Assembly: GCA_023260315.1 (NCBI GenBank)
Contig: JALQVQ010000123.1
Coordinates: 1 to 20,321 of the forward strand
Length of the DNA stretch: 20,321 nucleotides
Direction of reading: 5' to 3'
DNA from: Burkholderiaceae bacterium
GTDB lineage: Bacteria; Pseudomonadota; Gammaproteobacteria; Burkholderiales; Burkholderiaceae_C
Shown here one piece after another: positions 8,454-16,061 of the stretch. The stretch's first letter is position 1. Each line of letters begins with the position of its first letter. A program made the translations under genes and the position numbers. Below the pieces are notes generated by a model. That model made no database searches, was not told the DNA's origin, and saw nothing but the letters and a program-made list of their open reading frames with translations.

Positions 8454-9429
8454 AACCGTTGCCGTCATCGTTTGCGCAACACTGACCTCGTTGGCCTCAA
8501 TGGCATCAGCAACAGCAACGGCAGCAACGCTGCCGACAAAGCCGGTTTGCGTGGCACCTGCAAAGCCAGGTGGTGGCTTTGATTTAACCTGCCGTGTCGC
8601 GGCGGCGTGGTTCGAGTCACAGCTCAAACACCCCATGCAAGTCCGGTTTATGCCAGGGGGAATCGGTGCCGCTGCATTCAAAATGTATGCAACAGACGTG
8701 ACAGACGACCCCAACACCCTCGTCGCGTTTTCATCGGGCTCCTTACTCAACATCGCCGTTGGTAAGTTTGGTGCCGTCAGTCCCGACGATGTCCGCTTTG
8801 TTGCATCCGCCGGCGCAGACTATGGGGTCGTCGCCGTCTCAGCGCAGTCAAGCCTGCGAACATTCGACGATTTGATGCTTCGCCTAAGAGACCCAAAGAT
8901 GCGCGTGACCATTGGTGGTGGCGGCTCGATAGGCAGCCAGGATTGGGTAAAGGCGGCGCTCCTGTTTAAAGCGGCGGGACGAAACCCAAAGGGTATGCGA
9001 TATGTCGCGTTTGATGGTGGCGGTGAGGCGCTTAATAATTTGGCGAACGATAACGTTTCGGTTTACACCGGTGACGTCTCCGAACTGCGCTCGCACATGG
9101 CCAGCAATAAATTCCGCATCCTCGCGGTCCTCGCTGATCAACGGCTCCCCGGACTCTTTAGGGACGTGCCAACAGCGCGCGAAATGGGTGTTGATGTCAC
9201 ATGGGCCTCGTTTCGCGGCTACTACATGGGACGCCATGTCGCGCCAGCAGCCTACGATTTTTATGTCGATGCGTTTCGGCGCGCCCATGAAAGCCCAGAG
9301 TTTGCAAAAATTCGCAATGACAAGGGTCTCTTTGAGTTCTCACTGACAGGCGAGTCGTTTCACCGCCATGTCAAAACCCAAGTCATGCAACTCAAGCAAT
9401 TGGTGGACGACGCCGATCTGCGCCAATGA
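8440..9429 (+). CDS. Second TctC-type periplasmic binding protein beside TctDE
   Basis: A 329-residue TctC/Bug-family receptor with a signal peptide over about residues 1-29 ('[20 protein letters not shown]' then an Ala/Thr-rich end). It shares the two-cysteine loop with the first TctC ('[15 protein letters not shown]'). Its other motifs ('[16 protein letters not shown]', '[10 protein letters not shown]', '[12 protein letters not shown]', '[10 protein letters not shown]') recall Salmonella TctC, as remembered, more than the first copy does. The ATG at 8440 has AGGGGG five bases upstream and is preferred over the GTG at 8437, which is too close to it. It overlaps tctE by 14 bases, so it is made with the sensor. 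Known work on Bordetella BctC shows that a TctC-type protein can signal to its kinase; a sensing role here is inference. Confidence 0.92.
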   Translation: MRRLRTVAVIVCATLTSLASMASATATAATLPTKPVCVAPAKPGGGFDLTCRVAAAWFESQLKHPMQVRFMPGGIGAAAFKMYATDVTDDPNTLVAFSSGSLLNIAVGKFGAVSPDDVRFVASAGADYGVVAVSAQSSLRTFDDLMLRLRDPKMRVTIGGGGSIGSQDWVKAALLFKAAGRNPKGMRYVAFDGGGEALNNLANDNVSVYTGDVSELRSHMASNKFRILAVLADQRLPGLFRDVPTAREMGVDVTWASFRGYYMGRHVAPAAYDFYVDAFRRAHESPEFAKIRNDKGLFEFSLTGESFHRHVKTQVMQLKQLVDDADLRQ

Positions 9430-9844
9430 GCGCATCGACCGACCACCGACCCCCACCGTTCGCTACAACCATCAGTGCCAAAACCGCCCAGCTCAAGTGT
9501 GTGGGCCATGCGCTTGGGTAAACCAAAAACTGAATCACCGCGATCATCGCGAGCAGACCAATGGCGCTTAGGCGTGACGCGATACCAAGTACCAACGTGA
9601 GTCCCAATAGGTGTTCCGCCGTCGTTGCCATGACGGCCGCCCATTGATGTGGAATCAACGGGAGCGCGTATTCGTTTTCAAACAAAAAATATGTGGCGTC
9701 GCGAATCTCAAACAAACCATCGACCTTGGTTCGTGCTGATAGCCAAAATATGCTGCCCAGCGCCACGCGTGCGCCAAGCAACAAACCGTCCATGCGTGCG
9801 CTTGTTTGTTGGGTATAGCTAAAAAATAGGGCGAGTTTTTTCAT
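9392..9844 (-). CDS. DoxX-family membrane protein of the buf operon
   Basis: A 150-residue protein with about four hydrophobic segments and the DoxX-like opening '[21 protein letters not shown]' (about 25-45). DoxX-like proteins are frequent last members of DUF2282/DUF692/DUF2063 operons, where their job is not settled; a redox or membrane role is usually suggested. The ATG at 9844 has GGAG nine bases upstream and lies 14 bases after bufC. The last 38 bases overlap, tail to tail, the 3' end of the second tctC gene, and no terminator separates the two transcripts. The family call is good; the function is open. Confidence 0.85.
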   Translation of the reverse strand: MKKLALFFSYTQQTSARMDGLLLGARVALGSIFWLSARTKVDGLFEIRDATYFLFENEYALPLIPHQWAAVMATTAEHLLGLTLVLGIASRLSAIGLLAMIAVIQFLVYPSAWPTHLSWAVLALMVVANGGGRWSVDALIGADRRRPPIA

Positions 9845-9858
9845 AAGGTCTCCGAGGG

Positions 9859-10575
9859 TTAGGGGGGTTCTTGGCGCAATGCGCCAACGGTCATGAGTTT
9901 TTCGCCGAGGGCATTGAAATCAAGCGTTTGGTGCTGCTGCAGGACAGACTCAAGCGCTGGCATAAGTGCCTCTTTTTGTTTGAGGGCATCCAAAAACGCG
10001 CCCTCTCCTGCGTCAATCGCGACGACCACGACCGCTCCTGAAGGGCGGCCAAATAACAAGCCACAACCGCTCAATGACGCTTGGGTTGGACGCGCGGCCG
10101 TCCATGCGGCAGCCAAGTCACCCTCGCCTTGACGCATCTGAGTCTGATCTAAACAGAGCCAGTAACAGGTGGGATGCAGACGCAACGGTTGGTACGGGTC
10201 GCGTGTGAGCGCCACCCAATCGGATGGTCCGATGTGCTTTGCATCAGCCGCAACATGGGCGCTTCGCCACAACCAATCCGCACTCGCAATGTGTGCCAGC
10301 AACGGGCGCCCCGAAAACTGTGATGCGATGAAACGCGGAAAACTCTCCCCGATATCCAGCAAAACTGGACTGCTTGGTGGATAGCGTTCGAGGTAGGCGC
10401 GAATGACGGCTTCAGCGATACCATCACCCAAAGCCGCGACGGTACTGGGGAACTGGTGCTGCATTGCCTCCAACCAAGCGCGCCACACCGTGTTGCGATA
10501 AATTTGCACGTGGCCAATCGCGGGCGGCGTTGTCCCCGCCATGACGGCCCTGCTGATGCGGGCTTCAAGTGCCAT
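9859..10575 (-). CDS. bufC: DUF2063 (HvfC/BufC) family protein, partner of the DUF692 oxidase
   Basis: A 238-residue soluble protein. The N-terminal half has the DUF2063 pattern: '[20 protein letters not shown]' (about 25-44), '[20 protein letters not shown]' and 'FPRFIAS'. Proteins of this family serve as the recognition partner that presents the precursor peptide to the multinuclear iron oxidase. The C-terminal half is less conserved. The ATG at 10575 is preferred over the GTG at 10584, since AGAG lies ten bases before the ATG but only one base before the GTG. The gene overlaps the end of bufB by 11 bases, consistent with the two proteins forming a complex. Confidence 0.88.
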   Translation of the reverse strand: MALEARISRAVMAGTTPPAIGHVQIYRNTVWRAWLEAMQHQFPSTVAALGDGIAEAVIRAYLERYPPSSPVLLDIGESFPRFIASQFSGRPLLAHIASADWLWRSAHVAADAKHIGPSDWVALTRDPYQPLRLHPTCYWLCLDQTQMRQGEGDLAAAWTAARPTQASLSGCGLLFGRPSGAVVVVAIDAGEGAFLDALKQKEALMPALESVLQQHQTLDFNALGEKLMTVGALRQEPP

Positions 10576-11443
10576 GCATCGCACGCTCTGCCGCGTCTAG
10601 CATTGACTGCGCGCTGCACCGTTGTTGCCAGAGCAACTCAAACGCTGGGACATCGTTATCCCATTCAATTAGCGTCGGTTTTGGACCCGCAAAAGCCAAG
10701 TATTGAGCGAAAAACCCACGAACGTCTGCGCCGATGCCCGCGCTGTGACTGTCGATCCAAAGCGGTTCACCCGCTTGGGTCAGCGCCTGCTCGTCAGGCG
10801 AAAATCCTGCCAAATGAATTTCAGAAACCGTATCGCTCGGTATGTTGAATACCCAGTTACGGTCGACCGCTTCGGCACTCTGCGCGGTGTTGTGCGCGGA
10901 AATAACGACGTTGGTCAAATCGAGTAACCATTGGTTGCCACAACGGGCATGAATGGCATTGAGAAAAACGTCTTCCGGCATTTGGTGGCCAACGTCGGTG
11001 AGGTAATGTGTTGGATTTTCAATGGCGATCGGTCGTCCCAAAGCGTTTTGCACGGCATCAATGCGGTCGGCAATCCGGACGGCATTTTTAGCGGTTCGGG
11101 CAACTGGCAGCAAATCAGGGAATGCGACGCCGCCGTGCTGACACCACGCCAGATGCTCAGAAAGGAGCTTGGGTTGAAAACGATCAACCAGCCGCTTGAG
11201 CCTAAGAAGGTGCTTTTGATCAATCGGCGCATGTCCCCCAATTGAGAGACCGACACCATGCAGTGACAGCGGGTGTTGGGCACGCAGGGCATCAAGCGCG
11301 TCAAGTCGAGGGCCGCCATCGACCATGTGGTTTTCGGCGTGCACCTCCACCCAGAAGCCAGGTGAATCGCACGCAAGCACGGACGTCCAATGCTGAGGCT
11401 TTACGCCCAGCCCTACGCCCAGGTTTGCGTGCGATAGGGACAC
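10565..11443 (-). CDS. bufB: DUF692 multinuclear non-heme iron-dependent oxidase (MNIO), BufB
   Basis: A 292-residue TIM-barrel enzyme of the MbnB/HvfB/BufB family. These enzymes use iron and oxygen to modify cysteines in ribosomally made peptides; in bufferins the products are thiooxazoles. Metal-ligand candidates typical of the family are visible: His62 in 'LHGVGLS', Glu96-His97 in 'SEHLAW', Glu142-Asn143 in 'IENPTHY', Asp175 and Asn178 in 'LLDLTN', His210 in 'SEIHLAGF', Asp231 and His233 in 'IDSHS', and Glu260/Asp262 in 'IEWDND'. The start is a GTG at 11443 immediately after the bufA TAA, with AAGG nine bases upstream inside bufA. The predicted substrate is the BufA peptide encoded just upstream. 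Confidence 0.95.
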   Translation of the reverse strand: MSLSHANLGVGLGVKPQHWTSVLACDSPGFWVEVHAENHMVDGGPRLDALDALRAQHPLSLHGVGLSIGGHAPIDQKHLLRLKRLVDRFQPKLLSEHLAWCQHGGVAFPDLLPVARTAKNAVRIADRIDAVQNALGRPIAIENPTHYLTDVGHQMPEDVFLNAIHARCGNQWLLDLTNVVISAHNTAQSAEAVDRNWVFNIPSDTVSEIHLAGFSPDEQALTQAGEPLWIDSHSAGIGADVRGFFAQYLAFAGPKPTLIEWDNDVPAFELLWQQRCSAQSMLDAAERAMHGT

Positions 11444-11701
11444 TTACATGGCCTTCAGGGTACCCATCATGGACTTGCAAGTACCTTCATCGACGTACTT
11501 CCAAGCGTTGGCTTGTTTGTCAGTCTTTGATGTGCCCGCGCAGGTTGTACCTGGACCCGCCGCGCAGTCATTTTTCCCGGCCATGGCAACACCAAAACAT
11601 TTTTCTTGGGGCATTTTGGCTGCATGAGCGCTTAAAGCGGCGCCAGCGGTCAATCCAGCCAAAGCGATGGCAGCGAGCGTTGAAGTGGCTAATTTAGACA
11701 T
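11444..11701 (-). CDS. bufA1: DUF2282 (BufA1-type) precursor peptide, predicted bufferin
   Basis: An 85-residue exported peptide. A Sec signal occupies about residues 1-27 (ending 'LSAHA'), leaving a mature peptide of about 58 residues. It carries the four DUF2282 cysteines in their usual settings: C35 in 'EKCFG', C46 in 'KNDCA', C54 in 'TTCAG' and C75 in 'EGTCK'. In characterised bufferins some cysteines become thiooxazoles and the peptide chelates copper in the periplasm. The ATG at 11701 has AAAAGG eight bases upstream. It is the first gene of a four-gene operon and faces the SigF-like gene across a promoter region. The family call rests on the motifs and the neighbours; metal identity is inferred from the family. 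Confidence 0.95.
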   Translation of the reverse strand: MSKLATSTLAAIALAGLTAGAALSAHAAKMPQEKCFGVAMAGKNDCAAGPGTTCAGTSKTDKQANAWKYVDEGTCKSMMGTLKAM

Positions 11702-11753
11702 GAGTTTACCTTTTAAAAGTGAGAGGCCTTACAACAAGAGCCCCACCTTGTTA

Positions 11754-11778
11754 TTCGTTAAGAATTACCAAAGGTTAC
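11754..11778 (-). promoter_or_regulatory. Candidate SigF (ECF) promoter for the buf operon
   Basis: On the minus strand, TGTAACC (the GTAACC core at 11773-11778) is followed after 15 bases by CGAAT (CGAA at 11754-11757). This resembles the GTAACC/CGAA pattern remembered for Caulobacter SigF targets and the general ECF form, with AAC in the -35 element and CG at the start of the -10. It sits about 55 bases upstream of bufA and faces it. No equally good copy was found facing the sigma gene, so autoregulation is not evident. Confidence 0.65.
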
Positions 11779-11797
11779 AAATTGTTTGTTTTTTTAC

Positions 11798-11829
11798 TAT
11801 ATTATTTTAGGCTGTTCAATATTTATAAC
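11798..11829 (+). promoter_or_regulatory. AT-rich leader with candidate -10 elements for the sigma gene
   Basis: The 11781-11830 stretch is strikingly AT-rich compared with its surroundings. It contains TATATT (11798-11803), TATTAT (11800-11805) and TATAAC (11824-11829). No convincing -35 partner was found. TATAAC ends five bases before the proposed GTG start of the sigma gene and could allow a leaderless or very short leader transcript. This is weak, pattern-only evidence. Confidence 0.25.
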
Positions 11830-11833
11830 TATT

Positions 11834-12376
11834 GTGGATTCAACAGAAGGTCACCTGTATCAGTGTTTCGCACGGGCCCGAACCGGTGACGATCATGCCT
11901 ATCGCCACCTGCTTATCGGTATCTCAAGCCTGGTCCGCCGCTATGCGCGGCGGCGGCTGAACGGACACGATGCGGATGTGGAAGATTTGGTCCAAGACGT
12001 CCTGCTAGCGGTACACCTCAAACAACACACATACGACGCCACGAAGCCCGTGACGGCTTGGGTACACACCATTGCGCGTTACAAGATGGTTGATTTTTGG
12101 CGCCACCAAACGCGCCTGGCAGAGGATCCCCTGTCTCCTGAGGATGCGGACGCCATCCCTGATGAGTCGGATCACACAACCGATACGGCTGCCGATTTGG
12201 ATGTGCTGCTTGCAACGCTTCCAGCCGCGCAGCGTGCCGCCATTCAACTCGTCAAGCTCGAGGGGTATCGCGTGGAAGAGGCCGCTGCCAAATTGAATCT
12301 GAGCACTGCCGCTGTTAAGGTTTACATCCATCGGGGTTTAAAAAAACTCGCCGCAAAACGGAGAAATCAAGAATGA
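11834..12376 (+). CDS. sigF: ECF-type RNA polymerase sigma factor, SigF-like
   Basis: A 180-residue two-domain sigma factor. Region 2 includes 'DVEDLVQDVLLAVH' and 'TAWVHTIARYKMVDFWR', which bind core polymerase and melt the -10. A short acidic linker ('EDADAIPDESDHTTD') leads to region 4, 'LPAAQRAAIQLVKLEGYRVE' followed by a helix-turn-helix ending 'VYIHRGLKKL', for -35 recognition. The GTG at 11834 is chosen because it gives the family's usual start (VDSTEGHLYQCFARARTGD); a longer TTG start at 11786 adds unlikely hydrophobic residues. No good ribosome-binding site precedes the GTG. The stop overlaps the anti-sigma start (ATGA). Its likely target is the buf operon opposite. Confidence 0.92.
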   Translation: MDSTEGHLYQCFARARTGDDHAYRHLLIGISSLVRRYARRRLNGHDADVEDLVQDVLLAVHLKQHTYDATKPVTAWVHTIARYKMVDFWRHQTRLAEDPLSPEDADAIPDESDHTTDTAADLDVLLATLPAAQRAAIQLVKLEGYRVEEAAAKLNLSTAAVKVYIHRGLKKLAAKRRNQE

Positions 12377-13014
12377 AAACACACACCCTCATTGACTTGC
12401 TCAGCGAGAACAATGCCGAGGCAAACCTTGCGGCACCCAGCACGCGTTACACCGCCTGCATCCTTGGTCTGAGCGTGATTGCCAGCGTCATAACGTTCAT
12501 GTTGGGATGGCGCGCGATAGACGGTATCACCAGCGACCCGCTTCAAACCGGTTACGCGCTGAAGGTGTTTTTAGGTTTGGGCACGGCACTCATGGGCATT
12601 CACGCATGGCGTGGTTTAACCAATGCCGAAACGAGCAATCGCCAAGCTTTGGGGTTGCTGACGCGTATGGCTGCACCCCTTATTTTGCTTCTTTGGCTTA
12701 GCCTGGGACAACAAAACGGGGACAACGCGGCAGCAGCGGCTTGGCGCGATGGCTTGGGATGTATTGCCAGCGTATGGGTCATCGGCGCCCCCTTTTGGCT
12801 TGCCTTGGTCTGGCACGCCCGCAATCGGTTACCGACCCGCCTGGCCCTAACGGGCGGCGTTAGTGCCGCGATTGCAAGCGGCATTGGCGCCTGTATTTTT
12901 GCGCTGAGTTGTGCCGAAACAGCACCGCTCTACGTCGCCGTTTGGTATGGCTTGGCAATTGGCGTGTCTGCGGTTATCGGCAGCTTGGTCACGCCGCGAC
13001 TCATTCGCTGGTGA
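12373..13014 (+). CDS. nrsF: DUF1109 anti-sigma factor, NrsF-like
   Basis: A 213-residue inner-membrane protein with about six hydrophobic segments, the size and layout of NrsF. A short cytoplasmic N-terminus (1-25, 'HTLIDLLSENNAEANL') would hold the sigma factor. Two cysteines, C130 ('GLGCIASV') and C180 ('ALSCAETAPLYVAVWYG'), are 50 residues apart and match the pair reported as needed for chromate and cadmium response in Caulobacter NrsF (C131 and C181, from memory). C29 and C174 are additional. The four-base overlap with sigF supports equal synthesis of the pair. It ends one base before the convergent adenosyltransferase gene. Confidence 0.92.
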   Translation: MKTHTLIDLLSENNAEANLAAPSTRYTACILGLSVIASVITFMLGWRAIDGITSDPLQTGYALKVFLGLGTALMGIHAWRGLTNAETSNRQALGLLTRMAAPLILLLWLSLGQQNGDNAAAAAWRDGLGCIASVWVIGAPFWLALVWHARNRLPTRLALTGGVSAAIASGIGACIFALSCAETAPLYVAVWYGLAIGVSAVIGSLVTPRLIRW

Positions 13015-13015
13015 G

Positions 13016-13579
13016 TCAGTCCTCGCCACGCTTCATGCGCTCGCTCTTCCAATAGACGTCATCGCCACCGTCCATTCGGTTGAGGACACGGGCCAATACA
13101 AACATCAAGTCACTAAGGCGATTGAGGTATTGACGAGGCGAATCATTGATCTTTTCTTGCTCATTGAGGGCAACCACCATGCGCTCGGCGCGCCGCGCAA
13201 CCGTTCGGCAAACATGTGCCAGGCTGGCCGCCCGCGTCCCCGCTGGCAAAATAAATTCGGCGAGCTTTGGCAACTGCCCATTAAAGTGTGCGAGTGCCTC
13301 GTCCAAAGCCAACACGGCGGCGGGTTTCAGTAATTCGAAACCAGGAATCGACAGCTCGCCACCTAGGTTGAACAACTCGTGTTGTACCTCAACAAGCAAG
13401 GCCCGCACATCGCCGGGCATCTCTTCGCACAGCAACACGCCAATTTGCGAGTTCAGTTCGTCAACGTCGCCCATTGCATGAATGCGCAAATTGTTCTTTG
13501 AGACACGTTGGTTATCCCCCAGGCCGGTGGTTCCTGCGTCGCCTGTACGCGTTGCGATTTGTGTCAGTCGATTACCCAT
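13016..13579 (-). CDS. pduO: PduO-type cob(I)alamin adenosyltransferase
   Basis: A 187-residue enzyme that transfers the adenosyl group of ATP to cob(I)alamin, making coenzyme B12. The N-terminal ATP-binding motif is 'TRTGDAGTTGLGDNQRVSKN' (about 10-29), followed by 'GDVDELNSQIG'. The helix 'CRTVARRAERMVVAL' holds the conserved arginines, and 'YLNRLSDLMFVLARV' is the usual C-terminal signature. The length is normal. The ATG at 13579 has a GGAT-like site about eight bases upstream. No other cobalamin gene lies in the window, so it probably serves salvage or an enzyme encoded elsewhere. It converges with nrsF with one base between stops and no terminator. Confidence 0.95.
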   Translation of the reverse strand: MGNRLTQIATRTGDAGTTGLGDNQRVSKNNLRIHAMGDVDELNSQIGVLLCEEMPGDVRALLVEVQHELFNLGGELSIPGFELLKPAAVLALDEALAHFNGQLPKLAEFILPAGTRAASLAHVCRTVARRAERMVVALNEQEKINDSPRQYLNRLSDLMFVLARVLNRMDGGDDVYWKSERMKRGED

Positions 13580-13633
13580 TGATTCATCCGCTTTAAGGTT
13601 GGTGTTTGGATTATGGCGGATTCACCTCAGCGA

Positions 13634-13663
13634 TTGCGCGGGTAGGCGTTAAGCCCCGATAAT
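13634..13663 (+). promoter_or_regulatory. Candidate sigma70 promoter for the FAD oxidase gene
   Basis: TTGCGC (13634-13639) and GATAAT (13658-13663) are separated by 18 bases. The -10 matches five of six positions and the -35 only three. It lies 22 bases upstream of the ATG, in the 106-base gap between the divergent adenosyltransferase and oxidase genes. Pattern evidence only. Confidence 0.35.
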
Positions 13664-13685
13664 GCACCGATAAACGGAGTCACCA

Positions 13686-15101
13686 ATGAATGCACCCATT
13701 CCTGCCGTCACGCTAAGAGACACACCTGATCATTTGCTTCAAGCACTTGCCAAACGCTTTGACAAACAGTTCAGTCAAGCCATGGTCGTTCGCGAACAGC
13801 ATGGCCGCGATGAGTCCGCCTTCACGCATGTGCCACCGCCCGCAGGCGTGGTGTTTGCAGAGACAACGCAAGATGTGCAAGATGCCATCCGCTTGGCGGC
13901 AAGTGCGCACGTGCCCGTCATTCCATTCGGTGTTGGGAGCTCTCTGGAAGGCCACCTCCTTGCGGTCCAAGGCGGTATCAGCGTTGATGTGTCGCGCATG
14001 AACCGCGTACTCGAAATCAACGCCGAGGATCTAACAGTCACGGTCCAACCCGGTGTCACCCGTATGGCCGTTAATGCGGCCGTAAAAGACCATGGCTTGT
14101 TTTTCCCAATTGATCCCGGCGCCGACGCGAGCATTGGCGGGATGGCTGCAACGCGGGCAAGTGGTACCAACGCGGTGCGATACGGCACGATGCGAGAAAA
14201 CGTCCTTGCACTTGAAGTCGTCACGGCGAGCGGAGAGGTGATTCGCACGGGAACGCGGGCGAAGAAATCAAGCGCCGGCTATGACTTGACGCGCTTAATG
14301 GTGGGCAGTGAAGGCACCTTGGGTGTGATCACGGAAGTCACGCTGAAACTCTACCCATTGCCAGAGGCGGTGTCGGCGGCGGTGTGCTCATTTCCAAGCA
14401 TCGAGGCGGCGGTTCAGACCACAATTCAAATCATCCAAATGGGCGTTCCCATTGCGCGGTGCGAGTTTTTGGATCGCAAATCAGTTGCAATGGTTAACAA
14501 ATACGCACAACTGACGTTACGCGAAGAGCCCATGTTGTTGATGGAGTTTCACGGCTCCCCCGCCAGCGTCAAAGAGCAAGCCGAGGTGGTACAAGAGCTT
14601 GCCTCAGACATGGGTGGCCAGGCGTTTGAATGGGCCACCACACCGGAGGCGCGCACCAAGCTGTGGACCGCTCGTCACAACGCCTACTTTGCGGCGATTC
14701 AGTCACGACCCGGTTGCCGCGCCATTTCAACGGATACGTGCGTCCCGATTAGCCAGCTGGCCAACTGCCTACTGGACTCCGTTAAGGAGGCCGATGCCTC
14801 CGGTATCCCTTACTTCTTGTTGGGGCACGTGGGTGACGGTAATTTCCATTTTGGGTACCTGATTAACCCAGATGACCCCGAGGAGCGTGCCAAGGCGGAG
14901 CAGCTGAACGAGTGGTTGGTCGCACGCGCCCTTCGACTCGGTGGCACGTGTACAGGTGAGCACGGCATTGGTCTTCACAAAATGGACTTCTTACGCGCAG
15001 AGGCTGGCGACGAAGCGGTCAACATGATGCGCGCGATCAAGCAAGCGCTTGATCCACACAACATCATGAACCCCGGTAAGATTTTTACCTACCAAGGTTA
15101 G
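13686..15101 (+). CDS. FAD-binding oxidoreductase, GlcD/D-lactate dehydrogenase-like
   Basis: A 471-residue flavoenzyme with an N-terminal FAD_binding_4 (PCMH) domain and a C-terminal FAD-oxidase domain, as in Dld and GlcD. FAD-contact motifs are 'PFGVGSSLEGH' (80-90), 'DPGADASIGG' (143-152) and 'LMVGSEGTLGVITEVTL' (about 204-220). The C-terminal half has 'GHVGDGNFH' (380-388) and 'GEHGIGLHKM' (424-433), whose histidines act in 2-hydroxy acid oxidation. The probable substrate is D-lactate, glycolate or a related acid, with electrons passed to a quinone or cytochrome. Sequence alone does not choose among these. The ATG at 13686 has CGGAG seven bases upstream. No GlcE or GlcF partner is adjacent, which favours a stand-alone Dld-type enzyme. 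Confidence 0.9.
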   Translation: MNAPIPAVTLRDTPDHLLQALAKRFDKQFSQAMVVREQHGRDESAFTHVPPPAGVVFAETTQDVQDAIRLAASAHVPVIPFGVGSSLEGHLLAVQGGISVDVSRMNRVLEINAEDLTVTVQPGVTRMAVNAAVKDHGLFFPIDPGADASIGGMAATRASGTNAVRYGTMRENVLALEVVTASGEVIRTGTRAKKSSAGYDLTRLMVGSEGTLGVITEVTLKLYPLPEAVSAAVCSFPSIEAAVQTTIQIIQMGVPIARCEFLDRKSVAMVNKYAQLTLREEPMLLMEFHGSPASVKEQAEVVQELASDMGGQAFEWATTPEARTKLWTARHNAYFAAIQSRPGCRAISTDTCVPISQLANCLLDSVKEADASGIPYFLLGHVGDGNFHFGYLINPDDPEERAKAEQLNEWLVARALRLGGTCTGEHGIGLHKMDFLRAEAGDEAVNMMRAIKQALDPHNIMNPGKIFTYQG

Positions 15102-15110
15102 TTGGCGTCA

Positions 15111-16061
15111 TCAGTCCGTGTTCGATTGGCCGCGCAAGCGGTCAATCAGCCCATTCAGCTCCGCCATCGAGCCGAATGCGATGGCCACCTCTCCCATCTC
15201 TTCTGTGCGCCCGTTGCGTTTCACACGTTTCTTGATTCGAACCTCGACCTCAGCGGTCAATAAGTCGGACAGTTGTTCCTCGATGCGTTTGGTATCACGA
15301 GACTTTTCGGACTTTGGCTTCACCGCGGTCAAATTGAACTCAGCTCCCAGCTTTTTAACCAGCGTCTCGGCCTCTCGGACCGACATTTTCTTGCCCACAA
15401 TTTGGTTGGCTGCTGAAATTTGAGTGGTCTTATCGAGCGATAACAACGCCCGTGCGTGACCCATATCCAAATCGCCTGCGGTCAACATCGTTTGCACGGG
15501 GTCCGCGAGGTTGAGCAAACGCAGCAAATTGCTTGCAGCGCTGCGGGACCGTCCAACGGCTTGTGCTGCATCTTCGTGTGTGAGACCGAATTCACGGATC
15601 AAACGCTGGAGGCCCTGTGCTTCCTCGAGCGGATTGAGGTCCTCGCGCTGCATGTTTTCAATCAAGGCCATCGCCGCGGCCTGATCATCGGCAACGTCCC
15701 GAATCAACACAGGCACGGCCTCGAGGCCCGCGAGTTTTGCCGCTCGCGACCGCCGCTCACCCGCAATGATTTCGTATTTTTGGGTTGGCGATGGGCGCCC
15801 CGTTAAAGGTTGATGTCGGCCATTGGCGTCCACTGGGCGGACCAAGATCGGCTGCATCACACCTTGTGACTTGATGCTCTCGGCGAGCTCGTAAAGCGCA
15901 CCCTCGTCCATGTGTTTACGCGGTTGATAAAGGCCCGCCTGCAGCTGCGACAAGGCGACCGTGTTGGGTAACGAGTCACTGTCACTGCCATCATTCGTTA
16001 CGCTTGGGCCTAACAAAGCCTCTAGGCCTCGGCCGAGGCCTTTGGGTTTCTTAATGGCCAT
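15111..16061 (-). CDS. parB: Chromosome partitioning protein ParB
   Basis: A 316-residue ParB that binds parS and spreads as a CTP-dependent clamp. The N-terminal ParA-contact motif 'KKPKGLGRGLEALLG' (4-18) is present. The CTP-binding region has 'GERRSRAAKLAG' (101-112) and 'ENMQREDLNPLEEAQG' (135-150), followed by the parS-reading helix-turn-helix around 'LTHEDAAQAVGRSRSAASNLL' (160-180). The C-terminal dimerisation end is 'IAFGSMAELNGLIDRLRGQ'. A small extra segment, 'NGRHQPLTGRPSPTQ', lies before GERR. The ATG at 16061 lies inside the end of the hydrolase gene, an 11-base overlap. The stop is doubled (TGATGA), nine bases from the convergent oxidase stop. Three parS sites lie 1.5-2.7 kb upstream. 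Confidence 0.97.
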   Translation of the reverse strand: MAIKKPKGLGRGLEALLGPSVTNDGSDSDSLPNTVALSQLQAGLYQPRKHMDEGALYELAESIKSQGVMQPILVRPVDANGRHQPLTGRPSPTQKYEIIAGERRSRAAKLAGLEAVPVLIRDVADDQAAAMALIENMQREDLNPLEEAQGLQRLIREFGLTHEDAAQAVGRSRSAASNLLRLLNLADPVQTMLTAGDLDMGHARALLSLDKTTQISAANQIVGKKMSVREAETLVKKLGAEFNLTAVKPKSEKSRDTKRIEEQLSDLLTAEVEVRIKKRVKRNGRTEEMGEVAIAFGSMAELNGLIDRLRGQSNTD

